NCBI GenBank assembly: GCA_963277665.1
Contig: OY728122.1
Coordinates: 1,544,810,868-1,544,874,867, forward strand
Direction of reading: 5' to 3'
Source: Viscum album
Taxonomy: Eukaryota > Streptophyta > Magnoliopsida > Santalales > Viscaceae
Length of the DNA: 64,000 bases
Shown: in pieces, positions 1-13,514 of the stretch
How positions within the stretch are numbered: the stretch's first letter is position 1
Layout: each line of letters starts with the position of its first letter
Notes under the pieces: model-generated
Database searches by the model: none
What the model saw: only the letters and a program-made list of their open reading frames with translations
Told to the model about the DNA's origin: nothing
Program-made: the position numbers and the translations under genes

Positions 1-839
1 AATACATATATAGATGTTCAGTCTAAAAGAAATGTTAGTATTTTGATAGATGATTGAGGTGTGGAAAAAATGAAAATATCTCAATTGTGGGAGATTTTTC
101 GATATGATTTTTTGTTATTATTTTACGTGTCATGAAATTTTTATTATAATATATGTTTCCCCCTTTTTATCAAATTGAATATGAAATACTTGATATTTAA
201 GGAGTTAGGGGGAAATGCTTAACATTTTCTATTTAGAGATTGAGGTATGTTAAATAAAACCTCACATTAGATTTCATTATTAGGAATAAAGAACATCATT
301 ATCCATGTTATATACATATATATATATATATATGAAGATGCATGGAATCAGTTTGTTGAATATAGATAATAAGGAGTGTTTTAGTAAGTGCAATGTTACC
401 TTTTAGATGTTTTTTATATGAATGATCAAATTAATGATTTAATTATTATTAAATAATAGAAATTGAGGAGATCTCATCTGGAGATCCAATCTAGAAATGT
501 ATACCCCTAAACTTTATCTCGGGGAACGTATGTGTTATTGGAATATAAAATGATAGCAGAAAATATTCAAAAACTGAGAGTTGAGTCTTCAAGAACCATA
601 GTGGTTGAACCTCCCTGGCATGAAATAAAAAATGGAAGAGATCTCAGATGTGAAAAAGGATAATATCTTATAGAAGATGTGAAGATTGTAGATGAGAGGT
701 TTGTAAGATGTTTAATTTATTTAATTATTTAAGTTAAATCAACTGTTTATATATTAGGATTAAAATTTTATTTTTTTTCAAATACTATTTACAGTAATAT
801 CTTATGGAGAAAATAACATAATGAATCTTTATAGATGAG
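1..839. other. AT-rich stretch without recognisable gene
   Basis: No frame shows a domain I recognise. A TA dinucleotide run lies at about 310-333. The segment at about 470-700 is less AT-rich than its surroundings and could be part of the transposase relic that follows, but stops interrupt every frame. Confidence 0.4.
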
Positions 840-1304
840 GTTAAGAAGGATATTTTAGCAATATCATTGGAAAAGCCTTAACGTCATGGTCTTGTACGAG
901 GATACCTGGTTGGTGTATCGGTAAAAAAGTGTGTCCATGTTTTGAAGATTCTTTAACGGAAGTTCTTAATAAAACAAAAATAATATTTGGAAGCTAAAAT
1001 TAAGGATATTTGTCAGATTATGGAAGACTTTATTAGATATTTTGTATAGTAGATGTTTTTATATAATCAAAAACAGTTTCATTTCATTGATCCCACTCCT
1101 CCACCTCTACCTATTAATCCATCTCCTACTACTTATCATACTCCACCTCCACCTGTAGACCCCACTGCTCCTACTAACCCAACTCTTACAACCCCTCCTC
1201 CCCATCTTCCCAATTATTGTGAGTTATATGTTTATTATCTTCATCATCATATTGTTGCATATGGGATGATATATTACAATGGTTATATTATTCATCATCA
1301 ATAG
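840..1304 (+). pseudogene. possible CACTA-type plant transposase relic with proline-rich tail
   Basis: From about 845 the plus-strand translation gives fragments resembling the plant transposase family PF03004 signature, in which a short block like 'A-L-G-T-x-E-H-x-G-R-V-R-G-x-G' is followed by a basic segment. Here I read 'DILAISLEKP', a stop, then 'RHGLVRGYLVGVSVKK'. The following open stretch (1053-1304, 83 codons) is rich in Pro, Thr and His; such low-complexity tails occur downstream of this domain but can also arise by chance. A stop inside the signature and several more after it make the copy dead. The resemblance is short and was judged by eye, so ordinary AT-rich noise remains possible. 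Confidence 0.33.
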
Positions 1305-4149
1305 ATATATGTAGAGAATCATGGGGTCATTGTATAAGATATTATAGATTTTTCAGTAAAAATACCATTTTCTACATATGAGGTCAGTACAATTAGACAA
1401 AGTATCATTTATTTTTTTTCTAGGTATATTTTTTCAACATATTATCATAGATGTATATATTTATTTATTTATTTATTTCATTTTTCAATTAATTTTTTTA
1501 ACATTTTAATATTTATATTTTTATCCAATGTTTTACTAGATTACTTAAATGGTAAGGAATTATTATATAGAAAACAATAAATACATTTTGTTATGACTTT
1601 AGATATAACTTATATTTGTCTTGATAGGTTGTCAACATATTCAAATTTTTTGTTTGATGTATATGATATTCCAATAGAAAATGGAGTTTTTTGGGCAAGC
1701 AATGACAATGGTGCTTTTAAAAAAAAGTTATCATGGTGCTTATAAATGGAGATGATTTGGTCATCAACACGATTCATGATTTTTATCTATATGTGGATTA
1801 AAATAAATCTTTTCATTATATTAATTTATTGAATATTTATAGTTATGTTTGTTTTGTATCATGTATATTTAAACAATTTTTACATAACATGTCATGACAG
1901 TAGTATATGGTTTTATGGACCCATAATTTATTGCACCTTTAGTGAAGACAGTGACTAATATAGAAAATAATGGTTTATATTGCTAAAATATTTTATGAGA
2001 AAGAAATTATTAATTTTCTAATGCTTCATTATCTTCAAAAATATTAATCATATACTCTCAAGTGTTATATATCCATTAATAGAATAACCACTTATAGTAA
2101 ATTTTCTTATATATCAGTGGTCAATAGAAGTTGAGTGTTTTTTTCAAAGAGATAATACACTTTACTATCTATCTCTATCTACAATGAATTGTGAGAAAAT
2201 TTTAAAACTTTATTGAACAAGTGATCTTGAATATTTTAAATATTTTTTATATTATAATGACATTTAATTTTAATTTATTCATATTATTTTCAAAACCATT
2301 TTTTGTTTTCTTTATATAAAAAATATTTAAGGCCAATATTACATTTTTGAAAGCAAATGTGACTTTTAATTTACAATTACTAATATTTGGTTGTAGTACA
2401 TAAAATTTAGTTTTTATTTGAAAAAATATTTTAAATATAAATTTCCTAAATAATGAGGAGGGAAGGAATATTGATACTATGTTGTAAGATTTCTGTTTAA
2501 ATTAATTACAACTAGGACAGTTACAATGTTCTATATGGTTAGATCTTTTTATAAAACTTTCCTTATATTTTCATTCATTTTATTAAAATATATATTAAAT
2601 GTTTGATTTTAATTTTTATCTTTTGATGACTCTCATACATTAACTAATGAAAGGATAACACACATAGAAATTTATTGGGAGAAACATTTCATATTTATGA
2701 GTTGGTTTTAGTTCATTTGTAATATACATTATTAAAATTAAAAGTCAAAATTTAAATGTTTCTTATATTATGTTGTTTCTATAAATCTTATATTTTCTGA
2801 TATTTTTATACCACTTATATTCTATGAGTGGAATACAAAATATATTTTTATTCAAAAAATTTTATTTCATGTCCATTATTTTATAAACAATGTGAAGAAC
2901 TTCTAAAAAAATGTATTTATAATGTCCAATTTTATTAACTAACGTTAAAAAATTATTTACAATGTCGCCTGAAATAACATCACATAATAGCCTACATTAA
3001 AAACAAAAAAATTATGTGAAAAGTCCTATTTTTCACTAGTTGAACCACTATATAATCATAATCCATTTAAATATATGCTACAAGGTCATGAAAATATTTA
3101 ACATTTCATCATAGTTTATCCCATGGAAAAGAAAACATGTCTCATCAACATTTCATCATCATAATCATAAAAAATATTTAAAAAAGAATAATTATGGTAT
3201 CATTGTATCATGTCCCATATGAAGCATTAGTTACATCAAAGGATATTGTTAGATATTAAAATACCTTTAAAAGATCATTGGATCATTCCTTGAGAAAAAT
3301 ACCTCCTTTATTCGGAAATCCATTATTTAAAGTCTAAATCTTCTTAAATATTAGGAAAATATTTTATTTGATCATATATATGAAGAAATACTCAAATAAA
3401 ATAGTATTCATGATGGAAAGAAAATCCATTTGTGTCGTATACATTAAAACAAATATTGTGTTCACTCCTTTGTGAAAAAGTAACCCATTTTCATAATAAG
3501 AAGAAGTTTAATTTTGAAACTTTTTATTTTAATTATAATATTAGAAAATTATATTTAATCATTCATTTTTGAATAGTAAAAACATTAATGAAAAAATATT
3601 AAATTAATAAGGTCATGGAAGAAAAATATTCACAGGTAAAAAGGAAATAAGGTCGATTTTTCATAAAAAAACATTTCTCGATCATTTTAAGTACTAAAGT
3701 GAGGAAAATATTACGATTATTTGAAAATTCAATGAATAACTAGTGTAGAATAAAATATATTGGTTTTTAAGGATAAATTTCAAATAATTTCCATTAATAT
3801 AAATTTAATATAAACTAACCCGAAAAAATAAGATCACAACATAAAAATATCTTACCTCAAGTCTTGTCATGTTTGATACAAATTAAAACATCATATTAAA
3901 ATTACTATAGATTAATTATAAATGTATTTCAAATTATATTCACACATAACTTATTATTTACAATTAAAATTATAATTTCCAATTATCCTATTATTATCAA
4001 TTCTTTGTTAAAATGGACATTTTGTTGAAAACTGGTCCATTTTCCATGCATTTTTTGTCTGATGATTTGGTCATGGTTTATTCATCTCCATAAACTTAAT
4101 CATGACATAAATATATTATTTATTCATTATATATACTTTTATAATCATT
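1305..4149. other. AT-rich degenerate repeat debris
   Basis: No coding domain, tRNA or clean transposon terminus is visible. A (TTTA)n-like microsatellite lies at about 1459-1478. Runs of A and T dominate, consistent with old, mutated repeat sequence. Confidence 0.4.
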
Positions 4150-5560
4150 CACATAATGTATTGATGAAAAATGAATTACATCATTTTGGGTAGACGGTAG
4201 TCCGTACATATGCATGAGTAATGTATCCACCTCTCAATGGATGGAATGAAAGAAAAGGTAAATTATAATAACTCTTTCTAGAATCTTTAATATATGATTA
4301 ATGGCATTTATATTAATTATATTAATCCTTATTACTAACCATGTAAATCATAATTTAAAAATGAATCAAATCGCTTCGTGGATGTTGTAGTTCACAAGTA
4401 CACTTGAAAGAGTTATCATTTCTCAGGGGATAGAAAGATAAAAAGACATATAAGATATAAAAATAATAATAGAAAAATTATTTCATAAATAAAAATATAT
4501 ATATTAAATCCCTCATAATAATAATTCATGAATGATGGAAACGAATAACTTAATACATCACTTTCTGATGCGGTAGTCCGCATAAACACACGAACGATGC
4601 TTTTGTTTCCCATTTGATGGTGAAGAAGATTAATAAAGGTTGAATCATCAACATATTCACATATTTTTATATTTATGATATTGAATTAATTATGTTATGA
4701 TAGATAAAACTATTTTAGAGAAGGTGGAATACGAAATTAAATTGAAAGTACTCGATTAAGAGTTATACCTCTTCCAAGAGAAACCTCCTCCATCTTGAAC
4801 CTTAAGCCATGAAAGGATGGTATTATGATCAAAAAATACCAAGAGGATTTGGGGAGAGATTTTATTAAAACATTTGGTAAGATATCTTTTTCACTAGATG
4901 ACTCATGGATTTTTAGGAAGAGAGGATTTTGTCTCCTTTTATAAGCGGACAGAGGACACAATTGGAATATTTCAAAAGAGTAAAACATATTAATTTCATT
5001 TATTAATCCAATTAGATCCAAAATGATTCATATTAGAATAATAGAAGATATAGGTTCTAAATATTACCATCAAATAGGATATAAATAAGTTTTAGTCCAT
5101 TTTAACTCTTATCTCCCCTATTAACCCCTTTTAACCCTTACTATAGTAATGGATTTTTACTTCGATTACTGTTCATAATGAAAGAAATTGAGTTGGACTT
5201 TTTACATAATATTTATTATTTTGGTTATAAATTTGGAATAAATTTTACATGATTAAACTCCTATAATCTGCATAATTAATTATGAAATAAATTTGCAAAA
5301 TGTAATGAAAAACGATTTTCTAGAGAAATGCATTTTTAAGAATAAAAAAAATTTTACAAAAATTAAGAATAATTTAGAGTTAAATTACATTAATTGGAAT
5401 ATTTTTAAATAAACGGAACTAATTAACTTTTAAAATCAATTAAAAAAGGAATATAACATTGTATATACTTGAATAATGAATATTTTTTTATAAAATTTCT
5501 ATTTTGTCACTATTCATTGAAAAATTAATATTTTCCAAAAAAATAAACAATATCACCTTA
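4150..5560 (-). mobile_element. antisense, decayed relative of the 46-58 kb LTR family
   Basis: Read on the minus strand, this region repeats landmarks of the LTRs at 46,320 and 53,430 in the same order. A block containing 'GATGAATAGTGA' or its near match lies at about 5,500. A TATA box (plus-strand ccttttataag, 4935-4945) follows a pyrimidine-rich leader. Three spaced modules carrying a short hairpin with core CGGACTACCG or its degenerate form lie at about 4,190, 4,375 and 4,568. Divergence is large and the ends cannot be placed. It may be one LTR of an old minus-strand element, or a related family. Confidence 0.45.
4935..4945 (-). promoter_or_regulatory. TATA box of the antisense LTR relic
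   Basis: The minus strand reads cttataaaagg, followed downstream by a CT-rich leader, matching the position and context of the TATA boxes at 48,406 and 55,513 in the younger LTRs. Confidence 0.4.
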
Positions 5561-8500
5561 TGATAATTTAGATATTATTATTTAAAATATTATTTCATTT
5601 TTATAAAATATTATTTCTAAAAATAGTAAAAATTATTTATAGTATTTTATCACAAGAATAAAAAAATTATATTTGAAGAAAAATTATTTTTGAGGCATAA
5701 AACGACTTCACTAAAAATTGAGTGTTTAATTAGAAATAATTAATCAATATATTTATATTTATTAGGACCATTATAAATATATTTCATAATTTTTTTTACT
5801 ATAATCCATGTCGACCAATTAAAACACTAAGTTATAATAGTCATATTTAAAATAATAATATTTCAATAGTATACTGTGGTCCGTTTAAACTCGATGTTCC
5901 ATGTAAGAAAATAATCGAAGAAATAAAATCCATTTAAAGAGAAATATATCATAAAATATCATGGTGTTATAGTAATGGATCCAAATAGGTTTATTTTTCT
6001 CCTTATCATCTAACCCAGAATTCTTCCTTCCATCCTAGTCCAATTCTCACTTCGTTTCTTTTTCTCTTTATATTTTTCATATGACGATTTATCGTTCTGT
6101 TCAGTTTTGATTTTTTTACAAAGTTTTATAGATTTGAGTTTTCCATGTTTTTATATTAAAATTTAGGTAAATATTATATCTCTTCTTCCTTATGGTCAAA
6201 CTCCAACAAGTTCTAGTGTTTTCAGGCCTAATTTGAAGATAATAACAATTGAATTTTATTTTCAATTCATTTTTGTTTTTCCTAGAGGATTTACCTTTTT
6301 CTGTTCCACCAAAATCTCTTTCCATTTAGTTATTTTGGGATTATAGATTATTAATTCTAGATTATTAGGAATCTACCTTAATATTGAGCTATATAACAAA
6401 ACCATCCAAATCAGTATTAGAATTTGAAGGTCCAACCCTGTTTTAAAATTAATATTGAGTTGGATTTGAATACCTAAGGGCATTAGGTAGTTGCGGCACT
6501 ACTAATTATCTCAAGTATAGATTCGGATTATTTTTATAACTAGGGTTGAATATGTTGGACAAAGTATCATTATAGTAGCATTTAATAGTTTAACGAAACA
6601 TCCAACAATGGTTAAATTGTTCCATAAGTGAATTCCCAACGAAAATGAAAACAACCTAAGGATGTGATTGACCGCTATGAGTTTTTCTTTTCCTATAACA
6701 TTTATAGTGGGATTTTTTAATCCTATTTATTAAATATTTCTTTATCCTCCTCAAATTTCAAATGAAAGATAAATCACCACCTTTAAATTGGTCTACTATG
6801 TTTTAGTGGTATGTTGAAAGACAATTATAAAAGATTTACAATAAGAGATGGGGAGGAAGATGATGGTTGGACATTACCAATGTTCCCTATAACCTATACA
6901 TGATTCATGATAAATTTATCCCCAATACTACATAGAACAAATGATCTTATGGATCACCTCTATTTTCATATTTTTAGGGTTTAATTGTATTACAAAAGAA
7001 TTTAATATTTGATCTCAAATACCGAAATTTTCTTTATATAGGTTTTGAAATCAGCTTCTTGCTCTTCACTTTTAAGCAAATTGGGAACACCCTCGACTTA
7101 AGATCCTCCTCACTCAACCCTTTTAGATATTAATCTTGAATAGTACAATAAATGATTCTAATAAAACTATATAATATTCACTAGGCTTACTGTTAAAAAT
7201 GAACAGCATATAGTGGTATGATGGTTTGATATTATAGTTCCTAGACCAAGGGGATAACCTTTAACAAGATTTGTTTATTTGAAACTATTGGAAGTTATAA
7301 ATCCCAAACCATAGGCCTTTATGAATTATAATTTATTGGATGATTTGAGAAAAAATTTTGTTATGAATGTTTGTTTTAAAATCATTACATTTACCAATTT
7401 TCTATTTTCATCAACTTTTCTCTCTTAATAACAATCAATTGTATTTTATGTTCTGGATTTAAAGTCTCTATGCCTTTTTAATTTCATCAAGTTTCCATGT
7501 TGATTTATAATAAATAGTTTCATTCAACACACTAAAAATAATATTCAAAAGCAACACAAGCATATTTGGATTTTATTTGAATAGTTTTTTTAGAAACATA
7601 TTTAATATATTTAATTTTTTTGAATGTTTTTTGTTGGTCATGTGTGCTTTCCCCATAAATAGTGCCAAAGATTTGATAGCTAGGTCATTGACCATTATCA
7701 ATTTTACAATTTATAAACTTATTTAATACTTTCATTGTAGTAAGTATATTGAAACCACATATAATGAAAATTAATTTCGAACCAAATAGAAAAAATAAAA
7801 ACAATTAAACAAAGATAATGAAAGTGCATGAAATATTATGATAGAATGTTGACAAGTGATGAAAATTGTAATAAGAGACAAATTTTTGAAACTACAGAAC
7901 CTTGGGAAAATGATAAATATGATGACAATGATTTAATTTAAGGCGTATCAAACTGGCCTGGAGTAATTATTTAATTTTATTCCATCCTTATATTATAAAT
8001 TGGTAATAATTATGGAAAAAACTAATTGACTCGCCTAACTATAACATGGATAACAATTCTATTCAGTTAACTCACTATCAAAATGATTTATCAATTATCA
8101 TAGAGAAATAATAGTGATTCAATCATAGAGGAAGAGGAATGGCCTTTTTGAAATGACATACATTAGTTATTACAAGAATACATGAGTGACCATAATTTTT
8201 AACCTACTGATAATTAAAAAGTTTAAAAGTAATGCTCAGGATGAATGAAGATGGGTAAAATAAATTACTATATTACATAGTTATCCCCCTTATAATATAT
8301 AATGAACTATGCACTAAATGGTAAATGTTCCGCCTTTAATTAATTCTATGGAAGAATAACCAGCGATTATGAAAGGTTGATTAGTAAGAGGAAAAATATC
8401 GATAGAGAGAAAATGTAGAAAAAAAATCATGCAGAAATAGTTAAAAATTATCAATCCATTTATATTTGAACCCCCTAAAAAATTAGTAGTGCATTCTCTT

Positions 8501-9699
8501 TAGAAAAATGATAATTTTTCAAGAATACCCTTTAATATAGGAGAGAAATTATACCGGATCCAATTTTTCACTAATACCCTACCTGAGTGCTTCCCCTTTT
8601 CTTCATGTTCATACTCTCCATCATATCATAAATGTGTGTTGAATGAACTATCCACATCATGGAATCTTCTTTTATTTTTTTAAATCTTCTAATTTATGCC
8701 ACTTCTTCTATTTTTTTCATAGATCTATAGGATATAAAATAATTTTTCCATCTGTCACTATAACTATAATATTAGATAAGTTCATTAACAAACTCATTCA
8801 CTTGCACATGTGAATTAATTTCACATGTTGTCACCCTTATCAGTTTTGCATCATCATGTTCCTGTAATTGTTCATCCAATCTTCTTCCATCCATTTCAGT
8901 ATTTCTCATCTTTGATCACCCTTTATCTATAAAGTCATCACATGGTTGTAATCGAACAACATGGCTCCAAATTAATATCCTGCAATCAATATGTCCCTAG
9001 TTGAACTCTCCCATCTTGGCAATACTTCCTTCCACATAAGTGCACTTGAATTTTCTTCATCCTCACTAACATTCAACTAGAAAAATTATGAATCAATTAT
9101 AACTTTACCAACCTTCATTCCTATGCCCATAAAACTCAACTTCTTCCATCTACTACAACTTCGTACATCATTAGCTAAGCTCAAGAATCTCAATTTCACA
9201 ACCCTGAACCAAGGTTGGTGTCGACTAACCCATCATGCATGTCAACTTCAAACAACTAAAGAAAACCAGATTCTATGTAAAAGATCAAGAAGTCACTCTA
9301 TATTTGTTCATGCTCCGAAGAGTATTCATCTTTTTCACTAAACCTGCAGTACTCAAAAGTGTCGAGGTCCCCTAAATCATCCACAAATATGACATGCAAA
9401 GAAAAAAATCATCAGCAACCCAAGATCATTGACCCACATGTCTACCTTATCAATCTTCAGTTACCAAGAATTAGTTTGATTCTATAGTGGTTCCGCATCA
9501 ATTTAGTTCTTACACTACAAAAATTTGTGACTTCAATTAATCAACGACATGATCAGGTTCTGACCTTGAAATTTCTTCTTCAATAGAACCCATCTATGTT
9601 TGGGAATAGTTATTATATCTTGGTTATCTAGGTTCAAGAATAGCTTGATCAATCATCTTCTTCAACCCAATAAGCACACTATCCACTTTGTCTACACAA
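5561..9699. other. degenerate AT-rich repeat region
   Basis: No convincing domain is visible on either strand. The right-hand part (about 8,600-9,700) is slightly less AT-rich and probably belongs to the minus-strand gypsy element whose protease lies just to the right, but I could not read RNase H or integrase motifs there. Confidence 0.35.
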
Positions 9700-11020
9700 G
9701 TTAGTTGGTAAGAACCCTCAAGTTATTGATGTTGAATTCTTGATTGGACTCGATCATTCACTGGTTCTACCCATGAGAGAAACTCTATTTGGGAACTCAA
9801 TCACTCATGTAGATGGAAACCGTAAGAATTCATTAGGAAACACATCCTAAAACTGATCCCCCTTGGGAGGGAAATAATTCAACCCTACTTACCCATCATC
9901 AAGAATAAGAAAATATATATGGGTTGGGATTTCATCCAACTATTGATTGACTGGACCTACACGGCCAACCCAATAGGTATCCCATTCCCCATGGTGAACA
10001 CATATTATTTTCTAGGGACATGAATGTTACCGCATAGTAATAATAGTTAATATGGGCATGGTACAACACTAACCAATCCATTATCGAAATAAGATCAAAT
10101 CCTGACATATAATGCCTAAACAAGTCCCACATAAAATGATACTCACCAACCTCAAGGACACACCCATTACTCTACCATATATTTTCTACCTGCTCCCCTA
10201 ATGATGTTTCAATTTACATAGCATCATATATGTGTTCCACCTCTAGGCCCAACACACTCAAAAAAATAGTCATTGATAAAAAAATGCAAGTCACCTGTAT
10301 TAAATAAAGAACTAGAAAGCATGGAAGCTTCATGAATCATACCTAGAACTCTTGATGGTCTGACCTCACCCCTCTAGGTGCTGGCTAAACTGTATGAAGC
10401 GAGGCTATTTCTCTTCCCTATGATCTGATATGAGTTCCTACGATTTTACTACCCTACTAATATGGGAACTCATTCCCTGGAGTACCATTCTCTCCTCTCT
10501 AGATGATACAACCATTCAATCTCCAACTACTAGCACTTAGAAACTTTCTTGATCCTCTATCAGTTCACGGATATCGAGGGTTATTAAATAATAAATGCAA
10601 ATTACCCATTATTCCACATGATCGGCACTCATCCAGTGGTATGGATTACTTACCCTTTATATGGATAGACCATCCAATATGATATAAAAACACTTCGTCA
10701 TCACCTCGAGAGGTAGATCCTCTCATCTTAATACTCTACAAGCTTCCAATGTAATTAAGATTTCCAAAATGTCATTTCCTTACCATAGAATCTGCAACAT
10801 TATACCTCGAAATGGAACAAAAAACCCTCTACTGGTAGCCTCCTTTATGTCCCCCTCTGAAATAATGTTCTGGTCCACCAATTCTTCAAAACACTTTAAA
10901 GCAAATATATTGTTCTTAGTCTTCATCTTGTATCTAAGATCATCCTGAAATCATCAGGCCATAGTGACCTCATCCAATACGAATACTGGGAAAAATCATA
11001 ACAAGACTGTAATGTAGATA
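9700..11020 (-). pseudogene. Ty3/gypsy gag-pol relic (gag end, protease, start of RT)
   Basis: Minus-strand translation gives the linker between retropepsin and reverse transcriptase of a plant gypsy polyprotein. 'FDLISIMDWLVLYHAHI' (about 10,030-10,090) matches the family signature FDVILGMDWL. About 200 bp upstream in the same sense, 'NTGDLHFFI' stands where the protease active-site block D-T-G-A-S-H-S-F-I is expected, so the catalytic Asp reads as Asn. Toward 9,800 a fragment like 'FPNEFLRFP' resembles the FP-D-LPGLPP block before RT. At about 10,830-10,960 a stretch resembles a gag C-terminal region. Many stops and frameshifts make it nonfunctional. It lies downstream, in minus orientation, of the PBS and LTR at 16.4-18.9 kb, so I take it as that element's coding remnant. 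Confidence 0.72.
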
Positions 11021-12178
11021 AAATAACACATTACTAACATAATCTCCTAGGATAACATCATAAATTTATCAAACCTCCCCTACCTCAATGTATTAGGATA
11101 CAAGTATTACAAAAATTATCTTGAATGTCCTTCCATAGCATACAACCAGCATACTAAATCTAAAACAGGATATCCCACAAGCATTTAGTTGGTCCTCACA
11201 ACATATAGGAATAATAATTGACTTTATTTTCTAGGGGAGACTCAAAATGATCCAAAATTTTATAGATGGAATATATCTAGAACTCAGTTGACTCTGGTCT
11301 ATCATCTCTGGAAATCATTGGTGGGTGTTGTAATTGAGACTCTCTAGTCAGATAAAACACACTAGGCAACCCCAACCATTGGCCCCATTCCATAATTTTC
11401 ATAAAATAAGATGATTTATAATTTAAATGCTTCTCTCTATTATTACACTGAACCACTGGGATTCCCCCCCCCCCATAAGAGAATTCATTACGATATCCAC
11501 TTATCACCCAACCGACACTTTTCATCATGGGGAAATTTATCTATCAAGATAAAAACATGTCATATAACACATAACATATTGCTTCAACAATTTTAATAAA
11601 ATGTGGCTCTCCAATATCCATAAATATACCATTTATCGCACACAATTACAATGAACATCATCAAATGTAGAACACTAACCATAACCATCCTTGCCATGGG
11701 TCATGGATAACATAATTTAAACCAACATACATAGTCTCATGTCTATAATTAGACACATTTTAAAACCATTTCCCCACTCAAATGAAAATCGTTCCTCATA
11801 GAAAAATTTTACTTTTCAAAAAATATTACATCCAACATTTTAACTCATTTAAATCCCATTATTAAGCATATATCTTTACCCATTATTTAAAATTATTTCA
11901 TTTTTACCCATTTGAATCCTTTTTAGTAGACACCATTTTTTCAGATTTCTCAAGAAGGTAAAATACATTCTATCCTTCATTTCCAACACACCCATCCAGT
12001 GTGTGCCTATCATAATTCATGCCACATAGATCCCTAGGTGATTATAATGTTTCATGAATGCACAATTTTTTCCATTCTGGGAATAATGAAAATATCATTA
12101 AATAGTTTCATCACACATCATGTGAATCTCCCAATGGTAAAATATCATTCATCCATAACAACACACACCAAGAACAAT
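11021..12178 (-). other. minus-strand gypsy leader/gag-side interior, unreadable
   Basis: This stretch lies between the gag relic and the solo LTR. On the minus strand it should hold the N-terminal half of gag and part of the leader, but I could not recover a gag domain; stops are frequent. Confidence 0.35.
11464..11474. repeat. poly-C run of 11
   Basis: Eleven consecutive C residues in otherwise AT-rich sequence, inside the gypsy interior. Confidence 0.9.
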
Positions 12179-12183
12179 AATCC
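12179..12183. repeat. target-site duplication AATCC, left copy
   Basis: AATCC immediately precedes the LTR start TGTAAAGACC and is repeated at 16,267-16,271 immediately after the LTR end GTGACA. A 5-bp duplication is what gypsy integrase produces. Confidence 0.9.
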
Positions 12184-12749
12184 TGTAAAGACCCGTAAAA
12201 TTCAAGGGAAATTTTTTCTTAATTTTCTTTAGAATTTTACAAGAGCGCGGTTTCAGACGGCACCTGATTCCGAGGCCCGGAGTGCCCGGAATTAATTTCC
12301 GAAGTTTGGCTCGGGTACGTTCAGTGAACGAACGAGCGGGAATTTCTAACTTTTGATACGGTGCTCGGAATTGAAATCTGAGGGCACCGATGAACTCGCA
12401 GCGCCGATATTCGCTTAATGAGACCTTTTCGGAAGTTGCGTTTGTTGCGGGTTGAAAGTTAGTTTTTGGGTTTTTAGTTTAAGTTTAATAAAATTTGTGA
12501 GGAACAAATTTTATTTTTATCTAGTTAAGTCCTACCAAAGGGAGTTGGGAGTGGGACCCACATCCACTTAACCTCCCTTGGGAGGATTAAGTAAGGTGGG
12601 GTCCACACGAACCCCAACTCCTCAAATTCCCTCAAAACCTCCCCTTTAACTCATTTCTTTAATTGTTGTCAACTTGAGTTACTTAATTAATTAAGGGAGT
12701 TAAACCCTTTTTGAATTTCAAACCTTTGAAATTCTTGTGGTTAAGTTAT

Positions 12750-12778
12750 GTAATAATATAAGTTAAAGCTTATATTAT
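12750..12778 (+). promoter_or_regulatory. candidate TATA region of the solo LTR
   Basis: An AT-only island (aatataagt... cttatatta) sits about 570 bp into the LTR just before the GC-rich part. The related LTR at 58.0 kb has 'ttaatataac' at the equivalent place (about 58,492). If this is the promoter, the hairpin array lies in the transcribed leader. Confidence 0.35.
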
Positions 12779-12859
12779 TCTAGGGGATTCTTTGAACACC
12801 TTGGGAGGATTTCTTGAGAGCTTTGGAAGCTTTTTCTTCTTCTTCTTCAAGCTCTGACG

Positions 12860-13215
12860 AAGAACGAAGGACGCTCAAACTCCGACGAAGAACGACGCCT
12901 CTCTTCTTCGTCCTCAGTGTCAACAAGAGGGAACGCCGCTTCCTCTTCGGACCTTCTTCGTCGGCATACGAAGATTCGACAACGACTCTTCCTCCGCGAC
13001 ACCGATATTTCACGACTACGTCAACGTGCGACTATCGAGGTAGAGGTTCTTGAGTTCGTTGTTTCCTTTTTATTTGACTTTCCTCAAGGCTTGACGTAGA
13101 ACGCTCAAGTTCCGACGAAGAACGCCGCTCCGCTCTTCTTCGTCTTCGGTGTCAACGAGAGAGAACACCGCACCTTCCTCGGACAACCTTCTTCGTCGGC
13201 AAACGAAGTTTCGCC
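12860..13215 (+). repeat. direct repeat, two copies about 230 bp apart
   Basis: Copy one (about 12,860-12,985) and copy two (about 13,093-13,215) share ordered blocks: 'acgctcaa', 'ccgacgaagaacg', 'cttcttcgtc', 'gtgtcaac', 'ccttcttcgtcggca' and 'cgacaacgac' or 'cgccaacgac'. Both are rich in GAAGA and CGACG words. Open frames across the repeat on both strands are low-complexity by-products of its composition. Confidence 0.8.
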
Positions 13216-13514
13216 AACGACGTATCTCTTCGGGCATAACTCTTCGTCAACGGATTTGACGAACGACGACCGCGACGCCCGACCTCCGCGACGCCGTCTT
13301 CCGCGGAACGTAGACGATTCTTCGAATCTTAAACCCGAAGTAGGGGATGTTGTTTAATATTTAATTATCTCATTCTTGCTCGTGGTTCGTATGACTAACG
13401 TGAGGATGTTGTTTATTTAAAGTTGAGTTATTAATTTAACGTGAGGGGGCCGGACCGTACGAACACGGCCGAACCCCCTCCAACGTTCTTGTTTGTTCTT
13501 GCGGGTGGAAGCAA

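Noticed and set aside
6497..6510. CACTACTAATTATCTC resembling a CACTA terminus
   Set aside because: No subterminal inverted words follow and no partner end was found.
9513..9530. CACTACAAAAATTTG resembling a CACTA terminus
   Set aside because: No matching inverted terminus, subterminal repeats or target duplication nearby; it lies inside gypsy remains.
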